Source of the DNA: Triticum aestivum
Taxonomy: Eukaryota; Streptophyta; Magnoliopsida; Poales; Poaceae
Direction: 5' to 3'
DNA: 64,000 bases
Assembly (NCBI RefSeq): GCF_018294505.1
Contig: NC_057813.1
Coordinates: 318,455,191-318,519,190 of the forward strand
Positions 10,904 to 23,996 of the stretch are shown here, in pieces. A model generated the notes under the pieces. The model did not search any database. It saw nothing but the letters and a program-made list of their open reading frames with translations, and was not told the DNA's origin. The position numbers and the translations under genes are program-made. Every line of letters begins with the position of its first letter. Position 1 is the first letter of the stretch.

Positions 10904-13900
10904 TGTGACGCCCCAAGTCCGATGCTCCAGTTGCCTTCCATTTATTTTAGTTGTTGCCATGTGTTTATTGTGTGTGGCATTGTCATAGTTGTTTTGCATA
11001 TTTCTTTTCCCTATGTTTGTTGCCATGATCATGTTGAGTGCCTTGTAATATTCGCTTCTTGCTTCATGATCATCTTTGTTTACATTGCTTTGTGCCTTTT
11101 GTCATTTTGCATTTCATCATAATCACCATGTGCATCGCATTCTTCATGATGTTGTCTTGCTCTATGCATGTTGCATGTGACCAAACCCCTTGCTATGTCT
11201 CTCAAATCTACCCATGCATCAACACCTCCTTCTTCCTTCCTATTCCTTTCATTTTTGCTAGTGCCATTTTCTGTCCTCCATAAATGTTCATTCTTTCCCT
11301 AAAAATCCCGTACATTGCTTACACCCTCTTTGTCAAATTTCATCTCTTTCAAAGTTGTTTTGGTTGGGCGAAGAATTTACTCAAGTTTGAATAAAAATTC
11401 AAACTTGTTTAAATTTTCTCTCCCTAGTTCTGTCAAACCAATTTTATTAAATCTTGCATGTTCCCAGGAGCATGAGGATATTCTTATATCTTCCAAATTC
11501 TCTCCCTAGCTCCCCCTTCTTTTCCTTTTCTGAAATTTGTTTATTATAAAAACAGAGAAAAGGGAACTGCCTTTTCCTTATCTGGGTGCTGCACTTGGGC
11601 CTTCCACTCACCTCCAGCTAGCATCAGTGGCCCAACAGCAGCCTCGTAGCGCAGCCCACCAGTCCTCCAACACAGGGTCGTCCCCTACCTCTGTACGGCG
11701 CACATCCAGGGGCGCCACGTTGGCAGCCGGCTTGATTTGACGGCCGAGACAGCCTCCCTACCTCCTATAAATCATGCCCCGGTGCCCTAGGGTCTCTCCT
11801 GTTTCCATTCCTCCCTCCTCCTCGTCTAGCCGCCGCAAGGTAAGCCACTCCACGCCATAGCCGTCGCCAACGCCATGCTCGAGCTCTACTCCGGCGCGAT
11901 CAAGCTCGACGCCATCGTCTTCTTCCTTGGGGAGCGACGCTCGCGTCTCCTTCTTCTTCTCGACCTCGCAAGCGCCCATTCGAGCCACGGATCGACCTCC
12001 TCCTTGACGTCTTCTTCCCCTGCTTCCTCTGCTTCATGGACCCGAAGCCCCGCCAAGTCTCCGCCGCTGTTCAGCGCGCTTCCCGCCGTCTCCACTGCGT
12101 ACAGTTGAACCACGACGTCGCCAAAAACCGTGGTGAGCTCATGCTCCTCCCGGTCTTTGTCCCCTTGTTGATTCCGTCCACGAAGCCGGCGTTCTGTGCA
12201 TATCCGAGGCCTTGATCGCCGGAAATCTTCGCAACCTCTGATGTACCCCTGCTTGCACGCCTGAGCTCGCCCACGTACACGCGACCGTAGACCCTGCATG
12301 CATCTGCACCCGCGCGCGCACCCTGCCTGCTTGCCGCTCACTCGCCGCGCCATGCTCGCCTCTTCCGCACTTGCTCGCCGACACCCGAGACGAGCACGGC
12401 CTCGTGCTCGAGCCAATCTCCCGCAGCTGCTCCGCACGAACGCATCCATACCCCATTCCCGCAGCCACCCTAGAAGGATTCCGCACCCCCGCCTGTCCTC
12501 TGAAACCACAGCAGCTGTTGCTGTTGGCTCCCGTCGCCGGCGAGTCCCCGTGCGGACGCTTCAGTTTGGGTCCTGGTCGCGTTGACCATATGCTTCATCT
12601 AACCACTGATCTCCATTTGCATCATCAGCACGTAGCTAGCGTAGTGGTTGGCGCAGCCACTATCCATCCGAGGGGTCTGCGGATCGAGTCCCAGGCGTCC
12701 CATATTTTTGCTCTGTTTTCCCCTTATTTCTATGCACACACACACACTCAGCGCTCACCCGGGCCAAGTCCTCCTGGGCCGCTGTAGGTTGCTGCAATCC
12801 GGCCCGTGCTTTTTTTTCCCAGTCTGTGTATTTTAGCATTTTCCAGTGCATGCATATTTACAGGAAATGCCACTGTTTTGTATTGTTAATAACTAAATAT
12901 GCATGCATCCAATTTGGACAAACTATATATGTAAAATGCTTAGAATTGTATCTAGTTTCACAATATGCAACTTTCATCCCTGTTAAAAATGTTTAAAATT
13001 GTGGTTTGTAATAATTTGCACAAATGCCATGTTAAAATGCTTTATTTCATAACTAAATAACTGTAGCTCGGTTTTAAATAAACTTTATATGTAAATGGGG
13101 TGGAAAATGCCTAGTTTAACATGGTGCACTTTATTTTCCTGTTTAACAACATTAAAATATGTTTTAGGGCAGAACAGTACCAAATCAAAATATGCATATG
13201 AGGATTTTCCGGAATTGTTGTTTGTTACTCCCGTCCTCATTTAAACTTGCCTAGATAGGTAGTTTCATTATGTTTCACCTCTTGCCATGTTTAACAACAT
13301 TTAATATTGTTTGGTAGCTTAAACGAGATTAAACTAAATATGTCAATGTGGTGTTTTGTCAATATGCAACTCGTTGCATTTGAGCTCCACTTAACTTGTA
13401 GTATTGTTTGTTGCACTTCGCCATGCCATGCCTCATTAAACCGGACATGCATCATACTTGATTGTGCATCATGCCATGATTATGCTTGTGTGTTTACCAT
13501 GTTGTTTGCTTCTTTCCGGTTTGCTTCTCTCGTTAGCTTCGGTTTCGTTCCGGAGTTGTGCGGATTCGTGCGACTACGTTCGTTTGACTTCTTCATGGAC
13601 TCGTTCTTCTTCCTAGCGGGATTTCAGGCAAGATGACCGCTACCCTGGATCTCACTACTATCATTGCTATGCTAGTTGCTTCGTTCTATCGCAATGCTGT
13701 GCTACCTATCTTTTGCTCTTCAAGCCTCCCAATTTGCCATGTCAGCCTCTAACCTTTTCACCCTTCCCAGCAAACCGTTGTTTGGCTATGTTACCGCCTT
13801 GCTCAGCCCCTCTTATAGCGTTGTTAGTTGCAGGTGAAGTTGAAGATTGCTCCATGGTGGACAGGATTATGTTGGGATATCACAATATCTCTTATTTAAT

Positions 13901-15224
13901 TAATGCATCTATATACTTGGTAAAGGGTGGAAGACTTGGCATTATGCCTGGTGTTTTGTTCCACTCTTGCCGCCCTAGTTTCCGTCATATCGGTATTATG
14001 TTCCCAGATTTTGCGTTCCTTACGCGGTTGGGTGATTTATGGGACCCCCTTGACAGTTCGCTTTGAATAAAACTCCTCCAGCAAGGCCCAACCTTGGTTT
14101 TACCATTTGCCTCACCACCACCTACTTTTCCCTTGGGAGTCGCGCTCTCGAGGGTCATCTTTATCCCCCCCCCCGGGCCAATGCTTCTCTAAGTGTTGGT
14201 CCGAACCAGAGCCACTTGCAGCGCCACCTCGAGGAAACTTGAGGTCTGGTTTTAGTTGTACGTAGTGTTCATCCGGTGTTGCCCAGAGAACGAGATATGT
14301 GCAGCTCCTATTGGGATGTCAGCGCATCGGCCAGTCTTGCTGGACTTGTTTTACCATTGTCGAAATGTCTTGTAAACCAGGATTCCGAGACTGATCAGGT
14401 CTTCCTAGGAGAAGGAATATCCTTCGTTGATCGCGAGAGCTTATCATGGGCTAAGTTGGGACACCCCTGCAGGGTATAAACTTTCGAGAGCCGTGCCCAC
14501 GGTTATGTGGCAGATGGGAATTGGTTAATGTCCGGTTGTAGATGACTTGACACCTGATTCGAATTAAAACGCACCAACCGTGTGTGTAGCCGTGATGGTC
14601 TCTTTTCTGCGGAGTCCAGAAAGTGAACACGGTTTTGAGTTATGTTTGATGTAAGTAGGAGTTCAGGATCACCTCTTGATCATTGCTAGCTTCACGACCG
14701 TTCCGTTGGCTTCTCTTCTCGCTCTTATTTGCATATGATAGCCACCATATTTTGCTTAGTCGCTGCTGCAACCTCACCACTTTACCCCTTCCTTTCCCAT
14801 TAAGCTTTGCTAGTTTTAATACCCATGGTAATGGGATTGCTGAGTCCTCGTGGCTCACAGATTACTACAACAACAGTTGTAGGTGCAGGTTATGCGATGA
14901 TCATGACGCGAGACCGATGTTTGCTTGTTTTGGAGTTCTTCTTCTGCTTCTTCGATCAGGGGATAGGTTCCAGGTCGGCAGCCTGGGCTAGCAGGGTGGA
15001 TGTCGTTTGAGTTTCTATTTGTGTTCCATCCGTAGTCGGATGTTGATCTTATGTATGATGTATTGATGTATTCTTGCGGCATTTGTATGCCTTGTATGTA
15101 TCCCCATCTATTATGTAATGTTGATGTAATGATATCCACCTTGCAAAAGTGTTTCAATATGTGGGTTTATCCTTGGTGGGACCTTCGAGTTCCTCTTGGA
15201 TAGGGTCGCATATTGGGCGTGACA
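10904..15224 (+). repeat. 5' LTR of the LARD
   Basis: Starts TGTGACGCCCCAAGTC and ends GGGCGTGACA, with TGTGAC/(G)TGACA at the tips. A TATA box CCTATAAATC lies at 11766-11772, about 860 bp into the LTR, followed by GC-rich sequence (11800-12560) that should be the transcribed leader. About 12830-13330 is AT-rich. Open frames inside (for example 11875-12108 or 13713-14066) have no recognisable family and occur in both LTRs; I treat them as non-coding. Confidence 0.93.
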
Positions 15225-15227
15225 AGT

Positions 15228-15239
15228 TGGTATCAGAGC
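15228..15239 (+). promoter_or_regulatory. primer binding site of the LARD (initiator tRNA-Met)
   Basis: TGGTATCAGAGC, the standard complement of the 3' end of plant initiator tRNA-Met, begins three bases after the 5' LTR. Confidence 0.95.
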
Positions 15240-18200
15240 CTCGACCGACCATAGGAGCCCCCTTGTTTGTTGGCCGTTGTTGAGTCTAGAAGAAAACTAT
15301 TTTGAGTCTTAGGATTATATATATCGGAGAGTAGGATTCTTTTTACTCCTCATCCCCCTTCGTCGCTCTGGTGAGGACTCTCGACGTAGATGTTTTATCT
15401 TTCCTCTCCTCAATTTTCTCACAATTTTTTTAGGATCACGCGGGTATCCTGGGATCGTTCCGATATTCTTCTGATGAGAACATTGTTCTTGGTGCCTCCT
15501 GACATTTAGGGGTTGTGGCAGTGTCCCGGGGAGTTGAGCTCCGAGGTGTTGTCGTCACAATTTTATCGTTGCAATTCTAGAATACCTGAGTTTTGCCGAC
15601 ATTGAAAATCTCTTTTATGCAGTTGTTGGTGAGATAACCTCGACGTCACCCAGTACTGGGGAGTTCGGGAGTATTGCCATAGCTCGTATAACGGATGCTT
15701 TTCGAAGGTTGAGGTACACGATTTCCGAAGGTTTCTTGGTTATGTGTTGATGGATGGATACATCTGGATGTAGGGATTGTTACTATGGGTGAGATATATT
15801 GCTTCCCCTGTATCCCCAACACCAGATTGCATAACCAGAAAGTTTCGGGAGTTTATAGGTGGGAATTCAATTAGCTCCTAGAATATCTTTCCGACAGATG
15901 CATGATATGAGATTGGGGTTCGACGTCTAGTGGTCCGCCTATCCACGGTCGTTTTTATAGTGGTCTCGTTGTGTCTTAAAGAGCCCTTGGCTATGCTGGT
16001 TCAGGGACACTTCGTATGTCATGTGCACTGCCTTGTACATGATGGTGTTGTACGATCGTGCCCGTGTGGGCCCCACCACGAAAACTTCGGACAAAATCTC
16101 TATCATATGTTTGTTCCGGCTTATTCTACAAGCCAATCCTTTGTTTTGTTTTATTTGTGGTATTCGAGTTGCTTCGAAGTCAAATGTTGAATCCATACCT
16201 TTCCTAAACGGTGTTATCATATTGCTATGTGAATACTAATCCTTTTGATCATTGAGGTTGTCATGTTAATTCTTTTCCAACCGGTGCGCTTCTCTTCGAG
16301 ATGATCCCATCATTCTCCCCATCCGCAAGATCAACTCTAAGTTTTCTCAACGGTATCCATTCCATTTGCCCCAAGTTGCCTTTGTTTTCCCACCCTCCCA
16401 CCCTTTTTCTTCAAGGACTCAGATTTCTTAATCATGTATCCTTTTATTTGTGGGAAGTCTCTTTATTATTTTCTTTCAATGTTCTTATCCGATGATTTCC
16501 CATGAATATGCTCAACAGTTTCAAGGTCATCATCCTTCATTGTTGTTTCTTCTCTAGTGGATTCTATTCAAGCTTCGATGTTGATCATATCTCTTCCTTT
16601 TGTTTCACATATCTTCCCATGTGAATTTCTTATCCAAGGCTCTCTTATTTATTCACCTCTCCCAGTTCATATTCGGAGTGTTGAATATATCTCGGAAGAT
16701 TTGTGTTTCCATTCTCAATCCTTTCAAGTTATTTTGAGGCTCTTATCTCATTCAAGCCATTTAATTCAACCGGTGCAATATCTCTTTAAATCATTTCAAC
16801 AGTGTTTCTCTTGAGTGGGCCCTAACCCACAGGTTTTTTCCCAGGATCTTACCTGACTCTTCTAAGTTTCCCGGAGTTATTCTCAAATCCTTTTCGAAGT
16901 TGACGTAAGAATGAATTATCATCAGTTAAATGTATCTTTCAAATTCTTTCGTCGTTGGTTCAACCTTTCTAATTTTCATTCTGGAGTGTCTCAACAATTC
17001 ATGGTGGTGTTTCTCGTCGTCATTCTCGGATTTTGAAGACCGAAGAAGAGTTCCTCTTAAATCCTTACCCTTTCTTCCAAAGATGCGTAGTTCAAGCTTG
17101 ATGCCATCCTCTCATAAGTGTTTTTGATTGTGACAATTCTTTTTTTACCATCCGAAGCATTTCATGAGTTGTTTCCATTTCTTTCCTCCGAAGGCCATCA
17201 TGTCATAATTCTTCATTCTCAGTGTGTAGCTATCATTCTCCAAATCTTACATGTGCATCATTCAAATACCCTCTAATCAGTTCATGATCTCTTTGTTCTC
17301 ATGTATTTCAATCCCCTCAAGTATCTTCATTCGTTTTCCAATTCTTCCCGGTGAATTGTGCCTTTGCTATGTTCATTTTCAATTCTTACGGTGGTTCATT
17401 CAAGATTTCTCTTCCTTCGTCATTGTATCAATTCATTCATTCATTTGTTGTTTATAAATCCCACCGGTGGTTCCATCAATACCTTCTCAAGTTCGCGCTA
17501 TATCTCTTTTAATCCTTTCTACGGGAATAAGTAGTAGCCAAATCCATTGCTTGTCATCAATTTAATTTGATGAAGGATAAGCATACAATAAATATTATTC
17601 TTATTTCCTCGAGGTGATTCAATTCTTTTCTTCCGGAGATTGTTCATGATGAAGTAATTCTCAGTTCTAGTGTTTCATCTTTTCTTTTCCGGAGTTCCAA
17701 GTTTTCCGCATATCTCGTCGCGAAGCTCCATCTAAATCATTGCAAGGCTTACCTTGTGTTTTCAACTTCTCTTTCTTTCTATCATCCTTTTATTACCGGA
17801 GTTCTCCATGGAGGCTCTACATGGTGGTTCGTCAAGGATTCCTTTCAATCTTCAATTGTCCTTCAAGATTTCTCTCGAAGTTATGATCCTCCAAGCTATA
17901 CTCAAAAATTAAACATGGTGCTCAACACATGTTTTGTTTTGAGGAGTTCAAGTATTCTTCTTCTTGCATTCCAAAGTGCAATTCTTTCTACCTTATCTTT
18001 TGAGGTGGTGTTATGTCACTCTTGACAATTTCCTTCATGTTTCATGATTCATATTGTTGTCAAGAATGAGGTATTTTAAATCCATCAATCTTTTCGTGTG
18101 AGTTATCTTGGTATAGATTTCACCTAAAGCCTTCCCTAAGGAATGTTGCTATTGTGGTGATTACCAAGGGTCCAAGTTATCTCTCTATCATCTTGGTGGA

Positions 18201-18881
18201 AGAAGTTTTTTCATCTCGTTGGTGTTATCAATTATATTATTTGTTTCCATAGTGGCAGAATTTCGCCTCAATTTTGAGAAGTTTTCCATAAGCCCACTAC
18301 AAGCTTATTCGTTTCGTGGTTGGTTTTCCAACAACTCTATTATAACCTTCTTAGAAGGGTGCTTTCCAACTTCTCTTGTGGCAAAAGTTGTCATTTTCTT
18401 CTCCATCCCTTTATCCCAACGGTCTAACTTCTATTCTTTCGTTACGGAGGCATTGTGATGTTGTGCTCTTCACTCATCACCTCATTTTGTGAGGATCGTG
18501 TTCTTTTCTTGCTTATCCATTTAACCGGAGTGTTGTGTCATCTTTTCAAGTTCTTTCATCTTATCAAGTCTTGCATCTCTTTTCAGTCGGAGTGCTTCCC
18601 AAATTATATCAATCTATTTCCTTCTCTATCTAGTTTTAACCAGAGTGGTTTCAATATCTATCTTATCACTAAACCTCTTGGTTCTTGTTGTATCCCTTGT
18701 TCCTCTTTTCTAACGGAGTGTTTTCAACTTTGTTCATCTTCGTTGTTTTCTTTCTTTCATTTTGCTCAACCTCTCAAGGTTCATGGTTTCACTCGTTTGT
18801 CAAAGAAGCAATTTAGTTTACTCTTATCTTCCTCTTCCTTTTCCCTCCGGTGCCATCCTAGATCTCGGGACGAGATCTTCT
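15240..18881 (+). other. non-coding internal domain of the LARD, pyrimidine-rich
   Basis: No retroviral protein motif on either strand. From about 16260 to 18880 the plus strand is strongly enriched in T and C (runs such as TTCTTTCTTTC, CTTTTCTTTTCC), which gives many phenylalanine-, serine- and leucine-rich open frames by chance (for example 18455-18886). In LARDs this domain is thought to serve RNA structure and packaging rather than coding. Confidence 0.75.
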
Positions 18882-18897
18882 GTTAGTGGAGGAGTGT
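18882..18897 (+). promoter_or_regulatory. polypurine tract of the LARD
   Basis: GTTAGTGGAGGAGTGT, purine-rich and directly next to the TG of the 3' LTR, the primer for plus-strand DNA synthesis. Confidence 0.75.
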
Positions 18898-21800
18898 TGT
18901 GACGCCCCAAGTCTGATGCTCCAGTTGCCTTCCATTTATTTTAGTTGTTGTCGTGTGTTTATTGTGTGTGGAATTGTCATAGTTGTTTTGCATATTTCTT
19001 TTCCCTATGTTTGTTGCCATGATCATGTTGAGTGCCTTGTCATATTTGATTCTTGCTTCATGATCATCTTTGTTTACATTGCTTTGTGCCTTTTGTCATT
19101 TTGCGTTTCATCATAATCACCATGTGCACCGCATTCTTCATGATGTTGTCTTGCTCTATGCATGTTGCATGTGACCAAACCCCATGCTATGTCTCTCAAA
19201 TCTACCCATGCATCAACACCTCCTTCTTCCTTCCTATTCCTTTCATTTTTGCTAGAGCCATTTTCTGTCCTCCATAAATGTTCATTCTTTCCCTAAAAAT
19301 CTCGTACATTGCTTACACCCTGTCTGTCAAATTTCATCTCTTTCAAAGTTGTTTTGGTTGGGCAAAGAATTTACTCAAGTTTGAATAAAAATTCAAACTT
19401 GTTTAAATTTTCTGTCCCTAATTCTGTCAAACCAATTTTATTAAATCTTGCATGTTCCCAGGAGCATGAGGATATTCTTATATCTTCCAAATTCTCTCCC
19501 TAGATCCCCCTTCTTTTCCTTTTCTGAAATCTGTTTATTATAAAAAACATAGAAAAGGGAACTGTCTTTTCCTTATCTAGGCGCTGCACTTGGGCCTTCC
19601 ACTCACCTGCAGCTACCATCAGTGGCCCAACAGCAGCCTCGCAGCGCAGCCCACCAGTCCTCCAGCACAGGGTCGTCCCCTACCTCTGTACGGCGCACAT
19701 CCAGGGGCGCCATGTTGGCAGCCGGCTTGATTTGACGGCTGGGACAGCCTCCCTACCTCCTATAAATCATGCCCCGGTGCCCTAGGGTCTCTCCTGTTTC
19801 CATTCCTCCCTCCTCGTCGTCTAGCCGCCGCAAGGTAAGCCACTCCACGCCATAGCCGTCGCCAACGCCATGCTCGAGCTCTACTCCGGCGCGATCAAGC
19901 TCGACGTCTCGTCTTCTTCCTCAGGGAGCGACGCCCGCGTCTCCTTCTTCTCGACCTCGCAAGCGCCCATTCGAGCCACGGATCGACCTCCTCCTTGACG
20001 TCTTCTTCCCATGCTTCCTCTGCTTCATGGACCCGAAGCCCCGCCAAGTCTCCGCTGCCGTTCAGCGCGCTTCCCGCCGTCTCCACCGCGTCTAGTTGAA
20101 CCACGACGTCGCCAAAAACCGTGGTGAGCTCATGCTCCTCCCGGTCTTTGTCCCCTTGTTGATTCCGTCCACGAAGCCGGCGTTCTGTGCATATCCGAGG
20201 CCTTGATCGCCGGAAATCTTCGCAACCTCTGATGTACCCCTGCTTGCATGCCCGAGCTCGCGCACGTACACGCGACCGTAGACCCTGCATGCATCTGCAC
20301 CCACGCATGCACCCTGCCTACTTGCCGCTCGCTCGCCGCGCCATGCTCGCCTCTTCCGCACTTGCTCGCCGACGCCCGAGACGAGCACGGCCTCGTGCTC
20401 GAGCCAATCTCCCACAGCTGCTCCGCACGAACGCATCCATACCCCATTCCCGCAGCCTCCCTAGAAGGATTCCGCACCCCCGCCTGTCCTCTGAAACCAC
20501 AGCAGTTGTTGCTGTTGGCTCCCGTCGTCGGCGAGTCCCCGTGCGGACGCTTCAGTTTGGGTCCTGGTCGCGTTGACCATATGCTTCATCTTTCCGCTGA
20601 TCTCCCTTTGCATTACCAGCACGTAGCTAGCCTAGTGGTTGGCGCAGCCACTATCCATCCGAGGGGTCTAGGGATCGAGTCCCAGGCGCCCCATATTTTT
20701 GCTTTGTTTTCCCCTTATTTCTATGCACACACACACTCAGCGCTCACCCGGGCCAAGTCCTCGTGGGCCGCTGCAGGTTGCTGCAATCCGGCCCGTGCTT
20801 TTTTTTTCAGCCTGTGTATTTTAGCATTTTCCACTGTATGCATATTTACAGGAAATGCCACTGTTTTGTATTGTTAATAACTAAATATGCATGCATCCAA
20901 TTTGGACAAACTATATATGTAAAATGCTTAGAATTGTATCTAGTTTCACAATATGCAACTTTCATCCCTGTTAAAATGTTAAAAATTGTTGTTTGTAATA
21001 ATTTGCACAAATGCCATGTTAGAATGCTTTATTTCATAACTAAATAACTGTAGCTCGGTTTTTAATAAACTTTATATGTAAATGGGGTGGAAAATGCCTA
21101 GTTTAACATGGTGCACTTTATTTTCCTGTTTAACAACATTAAAATATGTTTCAGGGCAGAATATTACCAAATCAAAATATGCATATGAGGATTTTCCGGA
21201 ATTGTTGTTTGTTACTTCCGGCCTAATTTAAACTTGCCTAGATAGGTAGTTTCATTATGATTCACCTCTTGCCATGTTTAACAACATTTAATATTGTTTG
21301 GTAGCTTAAACGAGATTAAACTAAATATGTCAATGTGGTGTTTTGGTAATATGCAACTCGTTGCATATTGAGCTCCACTTAACTTGTAGTATTGTCTGTT
21401 GCACTTTGCCATGCCATGCCTCATTAAACTGGACATGCATCATACTTGATTGTGCATCATGCCATGATTATGCTTGTGTTTACCATGTTGTTTGCTTCTT
21501 TCCGGTTTGCTTCTCTCGTTAGCTTCGGTTTCGTTCCGGAGTTGTGCGGATTCGTGCGACTACGTTCGTTTGACTTCTTCATGGACTCGTTCTTCTTCCT
21601 AGCGGGATTTCAGGCAAGATGACCGCTACCCTGGATCTCACTACTATCATTGCTATGCTAGTTGCTTCGTTCTATCGCTATGATGTGCTACCTATCTTTT
21701 GCTCTTAAAGCCTCCCTATTTGCCATGTCAGCCTCTAACCTTTTCACCCTTTCCCAGCAGACCGTTGTTTGGCTATGTTACCGCCTTGCTCAGCCCCTCT

Positions 21801-23221
21801 TATAGCGTTGTTAGTTGCAGGTGAAGTTGAAGATTGCTCCATGGTGGACAGGATTATGTTGGGATATCACAATATCTCTTATTTAATTAATGCATCTATA
21901 TACTTGGTAAAGGGTGGAAGACTTGGCATTATGCCTGGTGTTTTGTTCCACTCTTGCCGCCCTAGTTTCCGTCATATCGGTATTATGTTCCCAGATTTTG
22001 CGTTCCTTACGCGGTTGGGTGATTTATGGGACCCCCTTAACAGTTCGCTTTGAATAAAACTCCTCCAGCAAGGCCCAACCTTGGTTTTACCATTTGCCTC
22101 ACCACCACCTACTTTTCCCTTGGGAGTCGTGCTCTCGAGGGTCATCTTTATTCTGCCCCCCCCCCCCGGGCCAATGCTTCTCTAAGTGTTGGTCCGAACC
22201 AGAGCCACTTGCAGTGCCACTTCGAGGAAACTTGAGGTCTGGTTTTAGTTGTACGTAGTGTTCATCCGGTGTTGCCCTGAGAACGAGATATGTGCAGCTC
22301 CTATTGGGATGTCAGCGCATCGTCCAGTCTTGCTGGACTTGTTTTACCATTGTCGAAATGTCTTGTAAACCGGGATTCCAAGACTGATCAGGTCTTCCTA
22401 GGAGAAGGAATATCCTTCGTTGATCGCGAGAGCTTATCATGGGCTAAGTTGGGACACCCCTGCAGGGTATAAACTTTCGAGAGCCGTGCCCACGGTTATG
22501 TGGCAGATGGGAATTGGTTAATGTCCGGTTGTAGATGACTTGACACCTGATTCGAATTAAAACGCACCAACCGTGTGTGTAGCTGTGATGGTCTCTTTTC
22601 GGTGGAGTCCAGAAAGTGAACACGGTTTTGAGTTATGTTTGACGTAAGTAGGAGTTCAGGATCACCTCTTGATCATTGCTAGCTTCACGACCGTTCCGTT
22701 GGCTTCTCTTCTCGCTCTTATTTTGCGTATGATAGCCACCATATTTTTCTTAGCCGCTGCTGCAACCTCGCCACTTTACCCCTTCCTTTCCCATTAAGCT
22801 TTGCTAGTCTTGATACCCATGGTAATGGGATTGCTGAGTCCTCATTGCTCACAGATTACTACAACAACAGTTGTAGGTGCAGGTTATGCGAGGATCATGA
22901 CGCGAGAGCGATGTTTGCTTGTTTTGGAGTTCTTCTTCTGCTTCTTCTTCGATCAGGGGATAGGTTCCAGGTCGGTAGCCTGGGCTAGCAGGGTGGATGT
23001 CGTTTGAGTTTCTGTTTGTGTTTCATCCGTAGTCGGATGTTGATCTTATGTATGATGTATTGATGTATTCTTGCGGCATTTGTATGCCATGTATGTATCC
23101 CCATCTGTTATGTAATGTTGATGTAATGATATCCACCTTGCAAAAGCGTTTCAATATGTGGGTCTATCCTTGGTGGGTCCTTCGAGTTCCTCTTGGATAG
23201 GGTCGCATATTGGGTGTGACA
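18898..23221 (+). repeat. 3' LTR of the LARD
   Basis: Near-identical copy of 10904-15224 with scattered substitutions and short indels; the TATA box TATAAAT recurs at 19761-19767. It ends GGGTGTGACA, followed by the second AAGCC. Confidence 0.93.
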
Positions 23222-23226
23222 AAGCC

Positions 23227-23851
23227 TCTCCCCCTCTGACGCTGACGACGGTGGAGAGGAATGGTCGTCCAGGGCCAAGCCCCTGGCCAAATCGTAAGTA
23301 TCCGTATACCAGAATAATTCATGGCGTTCCTTTATTTGCACAGTACCTTTTGACGCCGAATATAATCATGCAGTCCGCCCAAGGCTCAGCTCAACGATTC
23401 GTTGAGCGGCTCCCTGGATTCGTCGGATGTGAATAGTCTTTCACTCCCGACCGCTACCTCCCCCCGCCCTATGGACGATGCCGAGGTGGATTCCCAAAAG
23501 GGGCTAAACCGGGAGGAGGTTGTCCTGGAGGCGCCGCAAGGTGACCTCCCGGACTCCAGGCCCAAAGGGGATAAAACCCCGGAGGGATCTAAGTCCGTCC
23601 CTGGGCCGGACACTGCACCGGAAACTTCAGTTTTTTCGGAGTCCGGCAAGCGGCCCCCTCGCAAGAAGGGAGAGCCTGGGACACCGGCGGCCTCCGTCCA
23701 ACTGAAGGCGCCGGACAATTTGCTGGAGGTGCTTAACGGCGCCTCCATCGATGAGGAGCACCGCACTGTTATGAGTGCGGTGATCCAGAAGGTTCAGTCC
23801 ACCAAGAGCGGGCTGACAGAAGCCTGTGCCAGCCTTCTAACAGGCTTCGAG
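23227..23851 (+). pseudogene. antisense gene exon 2 (second half) and exon 3
   Basis: Exon 2 resumes after the LARD with frame GGEEWSSRAKPLAKS and a GTAAGT donor at 23294. A frameshift of one base lies between the acidic tract before the LARD and this frame. Exon 3 begins after an ATCATGCAG acceptor (23374) and joins in frame: PPKAQLNDSLSGSLDSSDVN, then a proline/serine-rich region, then NLLEVLNGASIDEEHRTVMS and VQSTKSGLTEACASLLTGFE, ending at a GTATGT donor (23852) in phase 0. The second half resembles the helical C-terminal region of Transposase_28-type proteins. Confidence 0.65.
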
Positions 23852-23996
23852 GTATGTATTTAAAACATGTAAAAATGTTACCGCATAGACAGTAGCCCCT
23901 GATGCTCAGTTTGGTGTTCGGAAAGAAAAGCCGGACTGAGGATCTAAAAATATATACGCAGGAGTCTAACATAAAAATGTCAATATGGGAATGCAG

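Larger units (their letters stand above)
10904..23221 (+). mobile_element. LARD (Sukkula-type large retrotransposon derivative), complete
   Basis: LTRs at 10904-15224 (4321 bp) and 18898-23221 (4324 bp), internal domain 15225-18897 (3673 bp), TSD AAGCC. The primer binding site matches initiator tRNA-Met and a purine tract precedes the 3' LTR. No gag or pol motif is found in the internal domain on either strand, so it must be copied and integrated by proteins of another element, probably a Ty3/gypsy partner. LTR size of 4.3-4.4 kb with a 3.5-kb non-coding interior is the published architecture of barley LARDs (Sukkula); the family name is inferred from this architecture. Confidence 0.88.

Noticed and set aside
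11875..12108. GC-rich open frames in the LARD LTRs (also 12298-12585, 20248-20877)
   Set aside because: Present in both LTR copies, overlapping on both strands, with no recognisable domain; they lie in the GC-rich leader after the TATA box and look like chance frames.
18455..18886. 143-codon serine/phenylalanine-rich frame in the LARD interior
   Set aside because: Explained by pyrimidine-rich sequence with few stops; no family resemblance and no neighbouring gene structure.
10904..23221. Considering the two 4.3-kb repeats as a recent segmental duplication
   Set aside because: TG...CA-type tips, a primer binding site after the left copy, a purine tract before the right copy and a 5-bp TSD identify them as LTRs.
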